Source: JAUSIF01 sp036556265 (GTDB lineage Bacteria; Pseudomonadota; Alphaproteobacteria; Rhizobiales; Xanthobacteraceae). From it: a stretch of DNA of 60,667 nucleotides. Positions 8,660 through 16,949 of this stretch are shown here, in pieces. A model generated the notes under the pieces. The model was given only the letters and a program-made list of their open reading frames with translations. It had not been told where the DNA came from and made no database searches. The number at the start of each line of letters is the position of its first letter. Within the stretch, counting starts at the first letter, position 1. The stretch is from the NCBI GenBank assembly GCA_036556265.1, contig DATBJU010000082.1, forward strand, positions 1 through 60,667, written 5' to 3'. The position numbers were made by a program, and so were the translations under genes.

Positions 8660-11600
8660 TCAGCCACCGGCGGCGGCGGCAAGCCGCGGTGTTTCCGTTT
8701 CTTCCTGGGCCTTGAGTTCGGCGAGCGCGCGCCGGTAATCAACCGGCATCACCTTCCGGAACTTGGGAAGATAGGCGGTCCAGTCGGCCAGGATTTCGGC
8801 CGCGCGCCTGGAGCCGGTGTAGCGCGCGTGATTGGAGATGAGGTAGCGGAGCCGCTCTGCGTCGAAGCGCGTCATGTCCGACATCACGTCGACTCGGCCA
8901 TGCATTTCAAGGTCGCCGGGACGGCCGAAGTACTCGGCGTTGATCTGTTCCTCCTCAGGCACGGGTTCGAGTTCCACCATCGCAAGATTGCACAGCTTCG
9001 CGAAATCACCGTTCTCATCGAGCACGTAGGCGATGCCGCCCGACATGCCCGCGGCGAAGTTGCGGCCGGTCTTGCCGAGCACGACCACGATGCCGCCCGT
9101 CATGTACTCGCAGCAATGGTCGCCCGCGCCTTCGATGACGGCGATCGCGCCCGAGTTGCGTACGGCAAAGCGCTCGCCGGCAATACCGCGGAAATAACAC
9201 TGACCCTCGATCGCGCCGTAGAGAACCGTATTGCCGACGACAATCGATTCTTCCGGCACGATGCCCGAATTGCGCGGCGGGTAGACAATGATGCGCCCGC
9301 CGGACAAGCCCTTGCCGCAATAGTCGTTGGTCTCGCCTTCGAGTTCGAATGTGACGCCGCGGGCGAGCCATGCGCCGAAGCTCTGGCCGGCGGTGCCGTT
9401 AAACTTCACGTGGACGCTGTCGTCGGGCAGTCCGGCATGACCGTAAATCTTGGCGATCTGGCCGGACAGCATCGCACCCGTGGTGCGATCTGTGTTTTTG
9501 ATCGGCATTTCGAGCTTGACCGGCGCCCCGTGGTCGAGCGCCGCGCGGGCGTCGGCGATGAGCTGTCGGTCGATGATCGTGTGAATTTTGTGGTCCTGCG
9601 GTTCGCACTTGTAAATGTTAACGCCCGCCGGCGCTTCGGGCTTCAGGAACAGGCGTGAGAAGTCGAGGCCATTGGCCTTCCAATGATCGACGACTTTGGT
9701 GCGATCGAGCATCTGCATCTGGCCGATCATCTCGTCGAATTTCCGATAGCCGAGCTGCGCCATGATCTCGCGCACCTCCTCGGCGACGAAGAAGAAATAG
9801 TTGATGATGTGCTCCGGGGTCCCCACGAAACGCTTGCGCAAGACAGGGTCTTGCGTCGCGATTCCGACCGGGCAGGTGTTCAGATGGCAAACCCGCATCA
9901 TGACGCAGCCAGCGGCGATCAGGGGCGCAGTGGAGAATCCGAACTCGTCCGCGCCGAGCATCGCGCCGATCACCACATCGCGGCCGGTACGGAGGCCGCC
10001 GTCGACCTGGACCGCAATTCGGCCGCGCAGGCGGTTCTGGACGAGGACCTGGTGCGTTTCCGCGAGCCCGATTTCCCAAGGCGAACCCGCGTGCTTGATG
10101 GAGGTGAGGGGGCTCGCACCCGTGCCGCCCTCGAAGCCCGCGATGGTCACGTGGTCGGCGCGCGCCTTGGAGACGCCGGCGGCGACCGTGCCAACGCCGA
10201 CTTCGGAGACGAGCTTGACCGAGACCCAGCCGTCCGGATTCACGTTCTTGAGGTCGAAGATAAGCTGGGCGAGATCCTCGATCGAATAGATGTCGTGGTG
10301 CGGCGGCGGGGATATGAGTCCGACCCCCGGCGTTGAATAGCGTACCTTGGCAATGATCTTGTCGACCTTGCGCCCCGGCAACTGGCCGCCTTCGCCGGGT
10401 TTCGCGCCCTGCGCCATCTTGATCTGCATCATGTCCGAATTGACGAGGTACTCCGCCGTGACGCCAAAGCGGCCCGATGCGACCTGCTTGATCGCCGAGC
10501 GCATGCTGTCGCCGTTCGGAAGAGGCTTGTACCGGTCCGACTCCTCGCCGCCCTCGCCGGTATTCGATCTTCCGCCGATTCGATTCATTGCGATAGCGAG
10601 CGCTACGTGCGCCTCCCGCGAGATCGAACCGAATGACATGGCACCAGTCGAGAAACGTCGGACGATTTCTTTCGCCGACTCTACCTTGTCGAGCGGGATC
10701 GGCTTGCGGCCGTCGTCCTCCGCGCTCCTGATGCGGAACAGGCCGCGGATCGTGTAGAGCCGCTCGGATTGATCGTTTATCTGCTTGGCGAAGGCCCGAT
10801 ACTTCTCCGGGAGATTGCCGCGTACTGCATGCTGGAGATTGGCGACGGTCTCCGGATTCCAGGCATGATCCTCGCCACGCAGGCGGTAAGCGTACTCGCC
10901 GCCGACGTCGAGCATGTCGCGGTAAATAGGCGCGTCGCCGAAGGCGTCACGGTGCCGGCGCGCGGTTTCCTCGCCGATCTCGTCGAGGCCGACGCCTTCG
11001 ATACGCGTCGCGGTCCCCGCGAAGAAGCGGCTGACGAAGTCAGACGACAGGCCGACGGCGTCAAAAATCTGCGCACCGCAGTAGGACTGGTAGGTGGAGA
11101 TGCCCAGCTTGGACATCACCTTGAGCAGGCCCTTGTCGATCGCCTTGATGTAGTGCTTCACGATCTCTTTCTCGCCGAGCTTCTTCGGCAGCTCGTTCTG
11201 GATCGCGATCAGCGTTTCGAACGCGAGATAGGGATTGATTGCCTCCGCGCCGTAGCCGGCCAGGCAACAGAAATGATGCACTTCGCGCGGCTCACCCGAT
11301 TCGACGACGATACCGACGGAAGTGCGCAAGCCCTTGCGGATCAGGTGATGATGCACGCCCGCGGTCGCGAGTAGCGCCGGAATCGGAATGCGATCGGGAC
11401 CGACGCGGCGGTCCGAGAGAATGATGATGTTGATATCGTCCTTGACCGCTTGCTCCGCTTCGGCGCACAGGCGCTCCAGGGCAGTGCGCATGCCGGCCGC
11501 GCCGTCCTCGGCGGGATAGGTCGCATCGAGCGTGCGCGCGTCGAAGCCGGCGCCCTTCACCTTTGAGATCGAGCGGATCTTCTCCAGGTCCTCGTTGGTG

Positions 11601-13390
11601 AGGATCGGCTGCCGCACTTCGAGGCGTTTCCGCTTGGAGGCGCCCTTGTGGTCGAACAGGTTCGGCCGCGGCCCGATGAAGGAGACGAGGCTCATGACGA
11701 GCTCTTCACGGATCGGGTCGATCGGCGGGTTCGTAACCTGGGCGAAGTTCTGCTTGAAATACGTGTAGAGAAGCTTCGGTTTGTCCGACAGCGCCGAGAT
11801 CGGCGTGTCGTTGCCCATCGATCCGACAGCTTCCTCGCCCACGGACGCCATCGGCGCCATGAGGAACTTCAGATCCTCCTGCGTGTAGCCGAACGCCTGT
11901 TGACGATCGAGCAGCGCCAGGTTGGAGAGCTGCGCCTGCGCGGGCACGGGCGGCAGGTCTTCGAGGAAGACCTGTGTGCGCTTGAGCCACTCCTTGTAGG
12001 GATGCAGTCGCGCGAGGCTACTCTTCAGTTCAGCGTCGGAGACGATGCGGCCTTCCTCGAGGTCGACAAGAAACATCTTGCCGGGCTGGAGTCGCCATTT
12101 CTGAACAATCTTCGCTTCGGGAATCGGCAAGACGCCTGCCTCAGACGCCATGACCACGCGACCGTCGGAGGTGACGAGCCAGCGCGCCGGACGCAGGCCA
12201 TTGCGATCGAGTGTCGCGCCGATCTGCCGGCCGTCAGTGAATGCGATCGCGGCCGGACCGTCCCACGGCTCCATCAGCGCCGCGTGATATTCGTAGAAAG
12301 CGCGGCGCTCCTCGTCCATGAGCGGATTGCCCGCCCAAGCCTCGGGGATCAGCATCATCACAGCATGGGCGAGCGAATAGCCGCCCTGCACCAGGAATTC
12401 GAGCGCATTGTCAAAGCAGGCAGTATCGGATTGGCCCTCGTAGGAAATCGGCCAGAGCTTCTGAATGTCGTCGCCGAACAAGGGCGATGAAACAGACGCC
12501 TGGCGCGAAGCCATCCAGTTCAAATTGCCGCGCAACGTGTTGATCTCGCCGTTGTGGCAGATCATCCGATACGGGTGCGCGAGCGGCCAGCTCGGGAACG
12601 TGTTGGTCGAGAATCGCTGATGCACGAGCGCAAGGGCTGACTCGAAGTCGGGATCGTGCAGGTCCGGGTAGTACGTAGCGAGTTGATCGGCCAGAAACAT
12701 GCCCTTGTAGATGACCGTACGGCACGACAGCGATACCGGGTAGTAGCCGGACAGGTTGCGCTCGCGCTGCTGGTAGATGCGGCCGGAAATCGTCTTCCGC
12801 AGCATGTAAAGGCGCCGCTCGAAATCGTCGTCGGTTTTGTTTCGCGCACCGCGACCGATGAAGACCTGAAGGTGGTGCGGCTCGGTGGGCTTGACCGACC
12901 AGCCGAGCGTCGAGTTGTCGGTCGGCACCTCACGCCAACCGAGCAGGGTCAACCCTTCGCGTACGACTTCTTCGGCGTAAATCTTCTGAATGATGCCGCG
13001 CCACTCGGGATCGCGCGGCATGAAGAGATAACCGACGGCGTATTGTCCGGGCGCAGGCAGCGCGAAGTCAAGGCTGCGCGCTTCCTTTGCGAAAAACTTG
13101 TGTGGAATCTGAACGAGAATGCCCGCGCCGTCACCGGCGCGAGAGTCCGCTCCGACCGCGCCTCGATGTTCGAGGTTGAGAAGGATCGTCAGCCCGTCTT
13201 CGACAATTTGATGTGACTTGCGGCCCTTGATGTCGGTGATGAATCCGACACCGCACGAGTCGTGCTCAAGCGCCGGATCGTAAAGACCACGGGCCGACGG
13301 AATTCCGGAGATGACTTCGCGCATGGCCTCAGCGTCGGGCCGGCTCTCGCCGCCCCGCCGCTTCATGTCTGCGGTGCGCATCCTCGTCAT
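8660..13390 (-). CDS. gltB: Glutamate synthase (NADPH) large subunit
   Basis: Transfers the amide of glutamine to 2-oxoglutarate, giving two glutamates. The 1576-residue protein has a class-II glutaminase domain whose nucleophile is Cys46 in HDSCGVGF, so a propeptide of about 45 residues must be removed. This is followed by a central domain, an FMN-binding synthase domain with the [3Fe-4S] motif CVMMRVCHLNTCPVG, and the GXGXG beta-helix domain (for example GNTVLYGAIEGQCYFRG). The frame is open to 13477; the ATG at 13390, with GGGGCG just upstream, was chosen, and a TTG at 13462 with AGGAG close by is the alternative. A strong promoter and palindrome lie upstream at 13620-13674. Confidence 0.96.
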   Translation of the reverse strand: MTRMRTADMKRRGGESRPDAEAMREVISGIPSARGLYDPALEHDSCGVGFITDIKGRKSHQIVEDGLTILLNLEHRGAVGADSRAGDGAGILVQIPHKFFAKEARSLDFALPAPGQYAVGYLFMPRDPEWRGIIQKIYAEEVVREGLTLLGWREVPTDNSTLGWSVKPTEPHHLQVFIGRGARNKTDDDFERRLYMLRKTISGRIYQQRERNLSGYYPVSLSCRTVIYKGMFLADQLATYYPDLHDPDFESALALVHQRFSTNTFPSWPLAHPYRMICHNGEINTLRGNLNWMASRQASVSSPLFGDDIQKLWPISYEGQSDTACFDNALEFLVQGGYSLAHAVMMLIPEAWAGNPLMDEERRAFYEYHAALMEPWDGPAAIAFTDGRQIGATLDRNGLRPARWLVTSDGRVVMASEAGVLPIPEAKIVQKWRLQPGKMFLVDLEEGRIVSDAELKSSLARLHPYKEWLKRTQVFLEDLPPVPAQAQLSNLALLDRQQAFGYTQEDLKFLMAPMASVGEEAVGSMGNDTPISALSDKPKLLYTYFKQNFAQVTNPPIDPIREELVMSLVSFIGPRPNLFDHKGASKRKRLEVRQPILTNEDLEKIRSISKVKGAGFDARTLDATYPAEDGAAGMRTALERLCAEAEQAVKDDINIIILSDRRVGPDRIPIPALLATAGVHHHLIRKGLRTSVGIVVESGEPREVHHFCCLAGYGAEAINPYLAFETLIAIQNELPKKLGEKEIVKHYIKAIDKGLLKVMSKLGISTYQSYCGAQIFDAVGLSSDFVSRFFAGTATRIEGVGLDEIGEETARRHRDAFGDAPIYRDMLDVGGEYAYRLRGEDHAWNPETVANLQHAVRGNLPEKYRAFAKQINDQSERLYTIRGLFRIRSAEDDGRKPIPLDKVESAKEIVRRFSTGAMSFGSISREAHVALAIAMNRIGGRSNTGEGGEESDRYKPLPNGDSMRSAIKQVASGRFGVTAEYLVNSDMMQIKMAQGAKPGEGGQLPGRKVDKIIAKVRYSTPGVGLISPPPHHDIYSIEDLAQLIFDLKNVNPDGWVSVKLVSEVGVGTVAAGVSKARADHVTIAGFEGGTGASPLTSIKHAGSPWEIGLAETHQVLVQNRLRGRIAVQVDGGLRTGRDVVIGAMLGADEFGFSTAPLIAAGCVMMRVCHLNTCPVGIATQDPVLRKRFVGTPEHIINYFFFVAEEVREIMAQLGYRKFDEMIGQMQMLDRTKVVDHWKANGLDFSRLFLKPEAPAGVNIYKCEPQDHKIHTIIDRQLIADARAALDHGAPVKLEMPIKNTDRTTGAMLSGQIAKIYGHAGLPDDSVHVKFNGTAGQSFGAWLARGVTFELEGETNDYCGKGLSGGRIIVYPPRNSGIVPEESIVVGNTVLYGAIEGQCYFRGIAGERFAVRNSGAIAVIEGAGDHCCEYMTGGIVVVLGKTGRNFAAGMSGGIAYVLDENGDFAKLCNLAMVELEPVPEEEQINAEYFGRPGDLEMHGRVDVMSDMTRFDAERLRYLISNHARYTGSRRAAEILADWTAYLPKFRKVMPVDYRRALAELKAQEETETPRLAAAAGG

Positions 13391-13619
13391 CGTCGCCCCA
13401 TTCACTCCGGTGCATCGCCCGTCGCGTTCTTCCCCGTCAGGCCGCCACGCGGCGGTCCACAAATTGCTCCTCTGCATTACGGCTTCGGATGGGCGAGTCC
13501 TGCGGAGTCGCCGCTTCGGCTCGTCGCCCGTTCAGTCGGCGCGGCTCGCGTGCTTCTGCTCGCACGCCGCGCGTCGCGGCGATCTTGTTGTGACTCCGGC
13601 GCGCCGATCGCCGCTAATG

Positions 13620-13636
13620 GGACAGTATCGCTGTCC
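13620..13636. promoter_or_regulatory. Palindromic operator GGACAG-N5-CTGTCC at the gltB start-site region
   Basis: A perfect 6+6 bp palindrome with a 5-bp centre (TATCG). It begins about 10 bp downstream of the predicted gltB -10 box, so a bound protein would block initiation or escape. The size and symmetry resemble operators of TetR-type repressors; no TetR gene is in the window. Confidence 0.5.
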
Positions 13637-13646
13637 TATCGTCGGT

Positions 13647-13674
13647 AATATACATTTTTCCGTGCCCCTTACAA
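13647..13674 (-). promoter_or_regulatory. Predicted sigma-70 promoter of gltBD
   Basis: On the minus strand, TTGTAA (13669-13674) is followed after 16 bp by TATATT (13647-13652), a good match to the housekeeping consensus and notably AT-rich for this GC-rich DNA. Transcription would start near 13640, giving a leader of about 250 nt before the chosen gltB ATG. The rest of the 447-bp gap between gltB and the next gene (13391-13837) shows no convincing gene; overlapping short frames there have no family features. Confidence 0.5.
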
Positions 13675-13837
13675 GCTTGAAGCCCGATCCTTGCGGGCGG
13701 GGCGCGTTCAGAGAAATAAACCTATGGCTTGCTCTACGGTGACGCAACGCCATTGCATGGACTGCGTCCGGTCGTATGCGTGCCGCATTCGAGTGCGGAA
13801 GTCGAAGCAGCGGACGTGGATGGAACGGGGAACGGCA

Positions 13838-14689
13838 ATGTCTCGGATCAATCGTAGCGTGGCTGTGCTTGGCTTCGGAGCGGTCGCGTTGTTCCTTTCG
13901 GCGCCCGCCGGCGCCCAATACGATCTTGTCCGGCCTGCGTATCCGGCTTACCCCGCATATCCCGCACCGGGTCCGGGCTTTGGCCTGATGCCGCCGCATG
14001 AGGCGGATGCCGTCGTCCGCTCGCTTGGCCTTACGCCGATTGCGGAGCCGCGCGTACACGGGCCGGTGATCCTTGTTTACGCGCTCGGCCAAGAAGGCTC
14101 GCAGGTGCGGGTCACAGTGGACCGCCGAACCGGCCGAGTTCGGCAGATCGTCCGGATCGGCCCCAGCGCACCGCAGGTCGCGACGATCCAGCCAGGCCCA
14201 TATGACGAGCCCGACGAGACAGTGATGCTGCCGCCAAGACCGGTGCCGAACGCAGACTATCAGCCGAATCCCCCGCCGCCCGGCCCGTCGGGTCCGCAAG
14301 TCATTACGCGCGAGGGAATCCGATCGGAAAATCTGCCGCCACCGGGTGGCGATCCGCGGAGAATGGAGCGCGAGGCCGACGTGACCGGAACCATCCCGCG
14401 CACTAGCGCTCCGCCGCCCGTCGATCCGCTGATGGGGGTTCCGCCGGAATTCCGTAATCGGCCCCTGCGCAACGCGCCCGCGAAGGACGAGAGGGTCGCT
14501 GCACGTGCGCCCGACGACGTCTCGCCGCGGGTGACGCCGATGCCGCGCCCGCGTCCCACGGATGCGCCTACGGTTGCGCAGCGCGAGCGTGCGCCGGCGA
14601 AAGCTGAGGCCAGCAAGCCTGCCGCCACCGAGCCGAAAGCGAAACTGGATCAACCGCCGGCCGAGTTCCCGGTTCAGCCGCTCGAGTAA
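13838..14689 (+). CDS. Exported Pro-rich protein with a PepSY-like N-terminal module, function unknown
   Basis: A 283-residue protein I cannot assign to a named function. The signal peptide (VAVLGFGAVALFLSAPAGAQ) ends around residue 25, then a tandem of AYP units (residues 32-40). A compact module follows, about residues 50-105 (EADAVVRSLGLTPI to RTGRVRQIVRI), whose predicted strand pattern resembles small PepSY-type domains. The remainder is Pro/Arg/Glu-rich and likely disordered. The ATG at 13838, with GGGAACGGCA in front, was chosen over upstream in-frame starts because it places the signal peptide at the N-terminus. A related module occurs in the exported protein at 15489, on the other side of hsp20. 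Confidence 0.6.
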   Translation: MSRINRSVAVLGFGAVALFLSAPAGAQYDLVRPAYPAYPAYPAPGPGFGLMPPHEADAVVRSLGLTPIAEPRVHGPVILVYALGQEGSQVRVTVDRRTGRVRQIVRIGPSAPQVATIQPGPYDEPDETVMLPPRPVPNADYQPNPPPPGPSGPQVITREGIRSENLPPPGGDPRRMEREADVTGTIPRTSAPPPVDPLMGVPPEFRNRPLRNAPAKDERVAARAPDDVSPRVTPMPRPRPTDAPTVAQRERAPAKAEASKPAATEPKAKLDQPPAEFPVQPLE

Positions 14690-14709
14690 TCGGTCAAGAC
14701 AAATCGAAA

Positions 14710-14734
14710 GGGCGCTCCGGAAGCCGGAGCGCCC
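14710..14734. terminator. Bidirectional terminator between the convergent exported-protein gene and hsp20
   Basis: A perfect 11-bp stem (GGGCGCTCCGG / CCGGAGCGCCC) with an AAG loop. It is followed by CTCTCTTCATT on the plus strand and by TTTCGATTT on the minus strand. It sits 20 bp after one stop and 29 bp after the other. Confidence 0.8.
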
Positions 14735-14762
14735 CTCTCTTCATTGCCGTCAGTCAGGTGAT

Positions 14763-15230
14763 TCAGGCGGCCTTCGCCTTGCCCTCGATCACCTTGCTCT
14801 TGCCATTCCCGATCGGGATCTGGCGGGGCTTCATGGCCTCCGGGATCTCGCGCACGAGGTCGACGTGCAGGAGCCCGTTCTCGAGGCTCGCGCCCCTTAC
14901 CTCGACATGATCGGCGAGCTGGAAGCGGCGCTCGAAGGCGCGCGCAGCGATGCCCTGATACAGGACCTCGCCCTTCTCTTCCTTCTCGTTGACCTGTTTC
15001 TCGCCGCGGATCGTCAGTGTGTTTTCCTTCGCCTCGATGTTCAGTTCATCGTTGGTGAAGCCGGCGACCGCTACCGAAATCCGATAGGCGTTCTCGCCGG
15101 TGCGCTCGATATTGTAGGGCGGATAGGCCGGCGTGGTGCCGTCCGGGCCGCCGAACGAGTCGAGCAGCGAAAACACTCGGTCAAAGCCGACGGTTGAACG
15201 ATAGAGCGGGGTGAGATCGAATGAGCGCAT
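14763..15230 (-). CDS. Small heat-shock protein, Hsp20/IbpA family
   Basis: An ATP-independent holdase that binds unfolding proteins during heat stress in the cytoplasm. The 155-residue protein starts with the class-typical MRSFDLTPLYRSTVGFDRVF, then an alpha-crystallin domain (about residues 38-130) with PPYNIE, VAVAGF and GSLxNGLL-like GASLENGLLHVDL, and ends in a short basic tail with the I-x-I-like IPIGNGKSK. Upstream are an RpoH-type promoter and an RNA leader whose last hairpin sequesters the GGAGG ribosome-binding site. It is therefore predicted to be controlled both transcriptionally by sigma-32 and translationally by temperature. Confidence 0.95.
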   Translation of the reverse strand: MRSFDLTPLYRSTVGFDRVFSLLDSFGGPDGTTPAYPPYNIERTGENAYRISVAVAGFTNDELNIEAKENTLTIRGEKQVNEKEEKGEVLYQGIAARAFERRFQLADHVEVRGASLENGLLHVDLVREIPEAMKPRQIPIGNGKSKVIEGKAKAA

Positions 15231-15317
15231 GGCATATCCTCCTTTGAAGCGACATGCGGGACTACGACCCGCCGAAGCCGGGCCGGACGTTCTGCGCGGC
15301 CCCGAGGGGCCCGCGCG
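15231..15317 (-). ncRNA. ROSE-type RNA thermometer in the hsp20 leader
   Basis: The predicted leader of about 87 nt contains a GC-rich 5' stem-loop (15294-15316), a small central hairpin and a 24-nt 3' hairpin (15233-15256). In the 3' hairpin, CAUGUCGCUU pairs with the GGAGGAUAUG segment that holds the Shine-Dalgarno sequence. The strand opposite the SD carries UCGCU, matching the ROSE consensus U(U/C)GCU, with one bulged G. ROSE elements are known from rhizobial small heat-shock genes; melting on heating frees the SD. The hairpin was paired by hand. Confidence 0.85.
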
Positions 15318-15323
15318 ATTGCG

Positions 15324-15352
15324 ATATGGCTTCGCCTCCCCGTGCGTTCAAG
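15324..15352 (-). promoter_or_regulatory. Sigma-32 (RpoH) type promoter of hsp20
   Basis: On the minus strand, CTTGAA (15347-15352) is followed after 17 bp by CCATAT (15324-15329), close to the alphaproteobacterial RpoH consensus CTTGAA-N17-CCATnT. The start site would be near 15317, immediately before the first leader hairpin. Confidence 0.75.
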
Positions 15353-15488
15353 GGGCAATCGTGAAACGGGCCGTTTACCAACATGAACCCTGGATGAACG
15401 GCCGCTTCGGACCCTATTCAGGCCAACGGGTTTAGCCCAACCTGCCGGCGGAGTAAGGACGGCTCCCACCCGGCGCGGAGCGACGGCT

Positions 15489-15899
15489 ATGGCGAGGCGA
15501 ATGACAGCGAGGCTGAGTGCAGCCCTCGCGCTCGTCCTGCTTCTGCCGATCTTGGCGAGCGAGGCGCAGCAATTCCCGAACTGGAGGCGACCGGGCGCAG
15601 GGGCACCCGGAGCGCCACGCGTCGACCTGCCGCTACGGCGCAGCTCTCCTCAGTTGCCGAACTACTATCTCGAGCGCGGCGGACCGGTCATCGCACCGAG
15701 CACGCCAAACGCGCCGATCGCGCCGGGCGACGTCGCGAACTCGCTCCGTCTCCGCGGGTTCAACAACATCGGACCCGTGCAGCGCCGGGGCGCTACCTCG
15801 ATTACCGAAGCGGTGGGTCCCGGGGGCGAGCGCGTGCAGCTTGTAATCGGCCCGAACGGCGAAATCGTCGGCGCGCGGGTAATCAATCCGCCGCGTTGA
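15489..15899 (+). CDS. Small exported protein of unknown function with PepSY-like C-terminal module
   Basis: A 136-residue protein with a clear signal peptide (LSAALALVLLLPILASEAQ, ending near residue 27), a Pro/Arg-rich linker, and a C-terminal module of about 55 residues (DVANSLRLRGFNNI to GEIVGARVINPP). The module shares the pattern G-x-x-x-I, then R-G, A-x-G-x-x-G-x-x-V and a final V-I strand with the exported protein at 13838. No function is assigned. The ATG at 15489 has GGAG 12 nt upstream. Its stop overlaps the TTG start of the following hydrolase, so the two are probably translationally coupled. Confidence 0.65.
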   Translation: MARRMTARLSAALALVLLLPILASEAQQFPNWRRPGAGAPGAPRVDLPLRRSSPQLPNYYLERGGPVIAPSTPNAPIAPGDVANSLRLRGFNNIGPVQRRGATSITEAVGPGGERVQLVIGPNGEIVGARVINPPR

Positions 15900-16948
15900 C
15901 CGAAGCGGCGTTGCCGTCGCGGCGGCGCTGTTGTAACTCCGCTGCAGAATTCGCCTGGTACGATCTCACACATCCTGGTCGCATGATTCTTCAAGCGATT
16001 CCGGCGAACCCGGTGCCCGAAGGTGCCGTGACCGGACACATCACCGCGAATGACGGCGTGAAAATCCGTTACGCGCGCTGGAATCCAACCGCTCCGCGCC
16101 GCGGGACAGTCTGCGTGCTCATGGGACGCGCGGACATGATCGAGAAATACTTCGAGGTGGTGGAGGAGTTGCGCGGTCGCGGCTTCGCCGTGACGGTGCA
16201 CGATTGGCGCGGGCAAGGTGGCTCCGACCGGAAGCTGCGCGACCCGCGCAAGGGCTATGTGCGGAGCTTCGACGAGTATCAACTCGATCTCGAAGCGTTG
16301 ATCCGCGAGGTGGTCCTGCCGGATTGCCCGCCGCCGTTGTTTGCGCTCGCACACTCGATGGGCGGCCTCATTCTGCTCGAGGCGGTGAAGCAGGGACGGC
16401 GCTGGTTCGATCGCGCGGTGATCACAGCGCCGATGCTGCATTTTGCGCGAATGCGGGGCGGCCCCATCGTTCCGTTCGTCGTCAAGCTCGGCCAAGCGGT
16501 TGGCCTCGGCCGCCTCTATGTGCCGGGCGGCGGCCCGGTGCCTGTCGTGCACGGGCCCTTTCTCGGCAACCGCGCGACGTCGGACCCTGTACGCTATGAA
16601 CGGGCGGCATCGACCGTGCAGAGCGCCCCGCATCTTGCGCTCGGCTCGCCGACCATCGCATGGGCAAACGCCGCGTTCAGTGTGATGCGTCGGGCCGAGG
16701 ACCCGAGCTATGCAGCCGATTTGCGCCAGCCGCTGCTGATCCTCGCCGCCGGCAAGGACAATGTCGTGTCGAACGCGGCGATCGAGCGTTTCGCAACGCG
16801 TTTGCGCGCGGGCGCGCACCTCGTCGTTTCCGGAAGCAGACACGAAATTCTCATGGAGCGCGACGTGTTTCGCTCGCAGTTCTGGGCGGCATTCGACGCC
16901 TTCATTCCCGGCTCCCCTCCGCGAATAGGCACGCCGGGCTATCGCTAA
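15896..16948 (+). CDS. Alpha/beta hydrolase, lysophospholipase (PldB)-like
   Basis: A 350-residue serine hydrolase of the Hydrolase_4 type, likely acting on lysophospholipids or monoacylglycerols. Signatures are the oxyanion-region GRADMIEKYFEVVEELRGRG, HDWRGQGGSD, the nucleophile elbow AHSMGG with Ser154, the acid in LAAGKDNVVS and the histidine in GSRHEIL near residue 320. The TTG start at 15896 overlaps the previous stop (TTGA); a later ATG at 15983 (MILQAIPANP) would give 321 residues and is also plausible, since the first 29 residues look non-conserved. It converges on the histidinol phosphatase gene with 1 bp between. Confidence 0.85.
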   Translation: MTEAALPSRRRCCNSAAEFAWYDLTHPGRMILQAIPANPVPEGAVTGHITANDGVKIRYARWNPTAPRRGTVCVLMGRADMIEKYFEVVEELRGRGFAVTVHDWRGQGGSDRKLRDPRKGYVRSFDEYQLDLEALIREVVLPDCPPPLFALAHSMGGLILLEAVKQGRRWFDRAVITAPMLHFARMRGGPIVPFVVKLGQAVGLGRLYVPGGGPVPVVHGPFLGNRATSDPVRYERAASTVQSAPHLALGSPTIAWANAAFSVMRRAEDPSYAADLRQPLLILAAGKDNVVSNAAIERFATRLRAGAHLVVSGSRHEILMERDVFRSQFWAAFDAFIPGSPPRIGTPGYR

Positions 16949-16949
16949 T

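Noticed and set aside
7551..8738. A 395-residue open frame opposite gltD
   Set aside because: Shadow frame; gltD is unambiguous.
13262..13742. Short plus-strand frames in the gltB leader region
   Set aside because: Overlap the gltB N-terminus and promoter, have no ribosome-binding sites and show low-complexity Arg/Ser composition.
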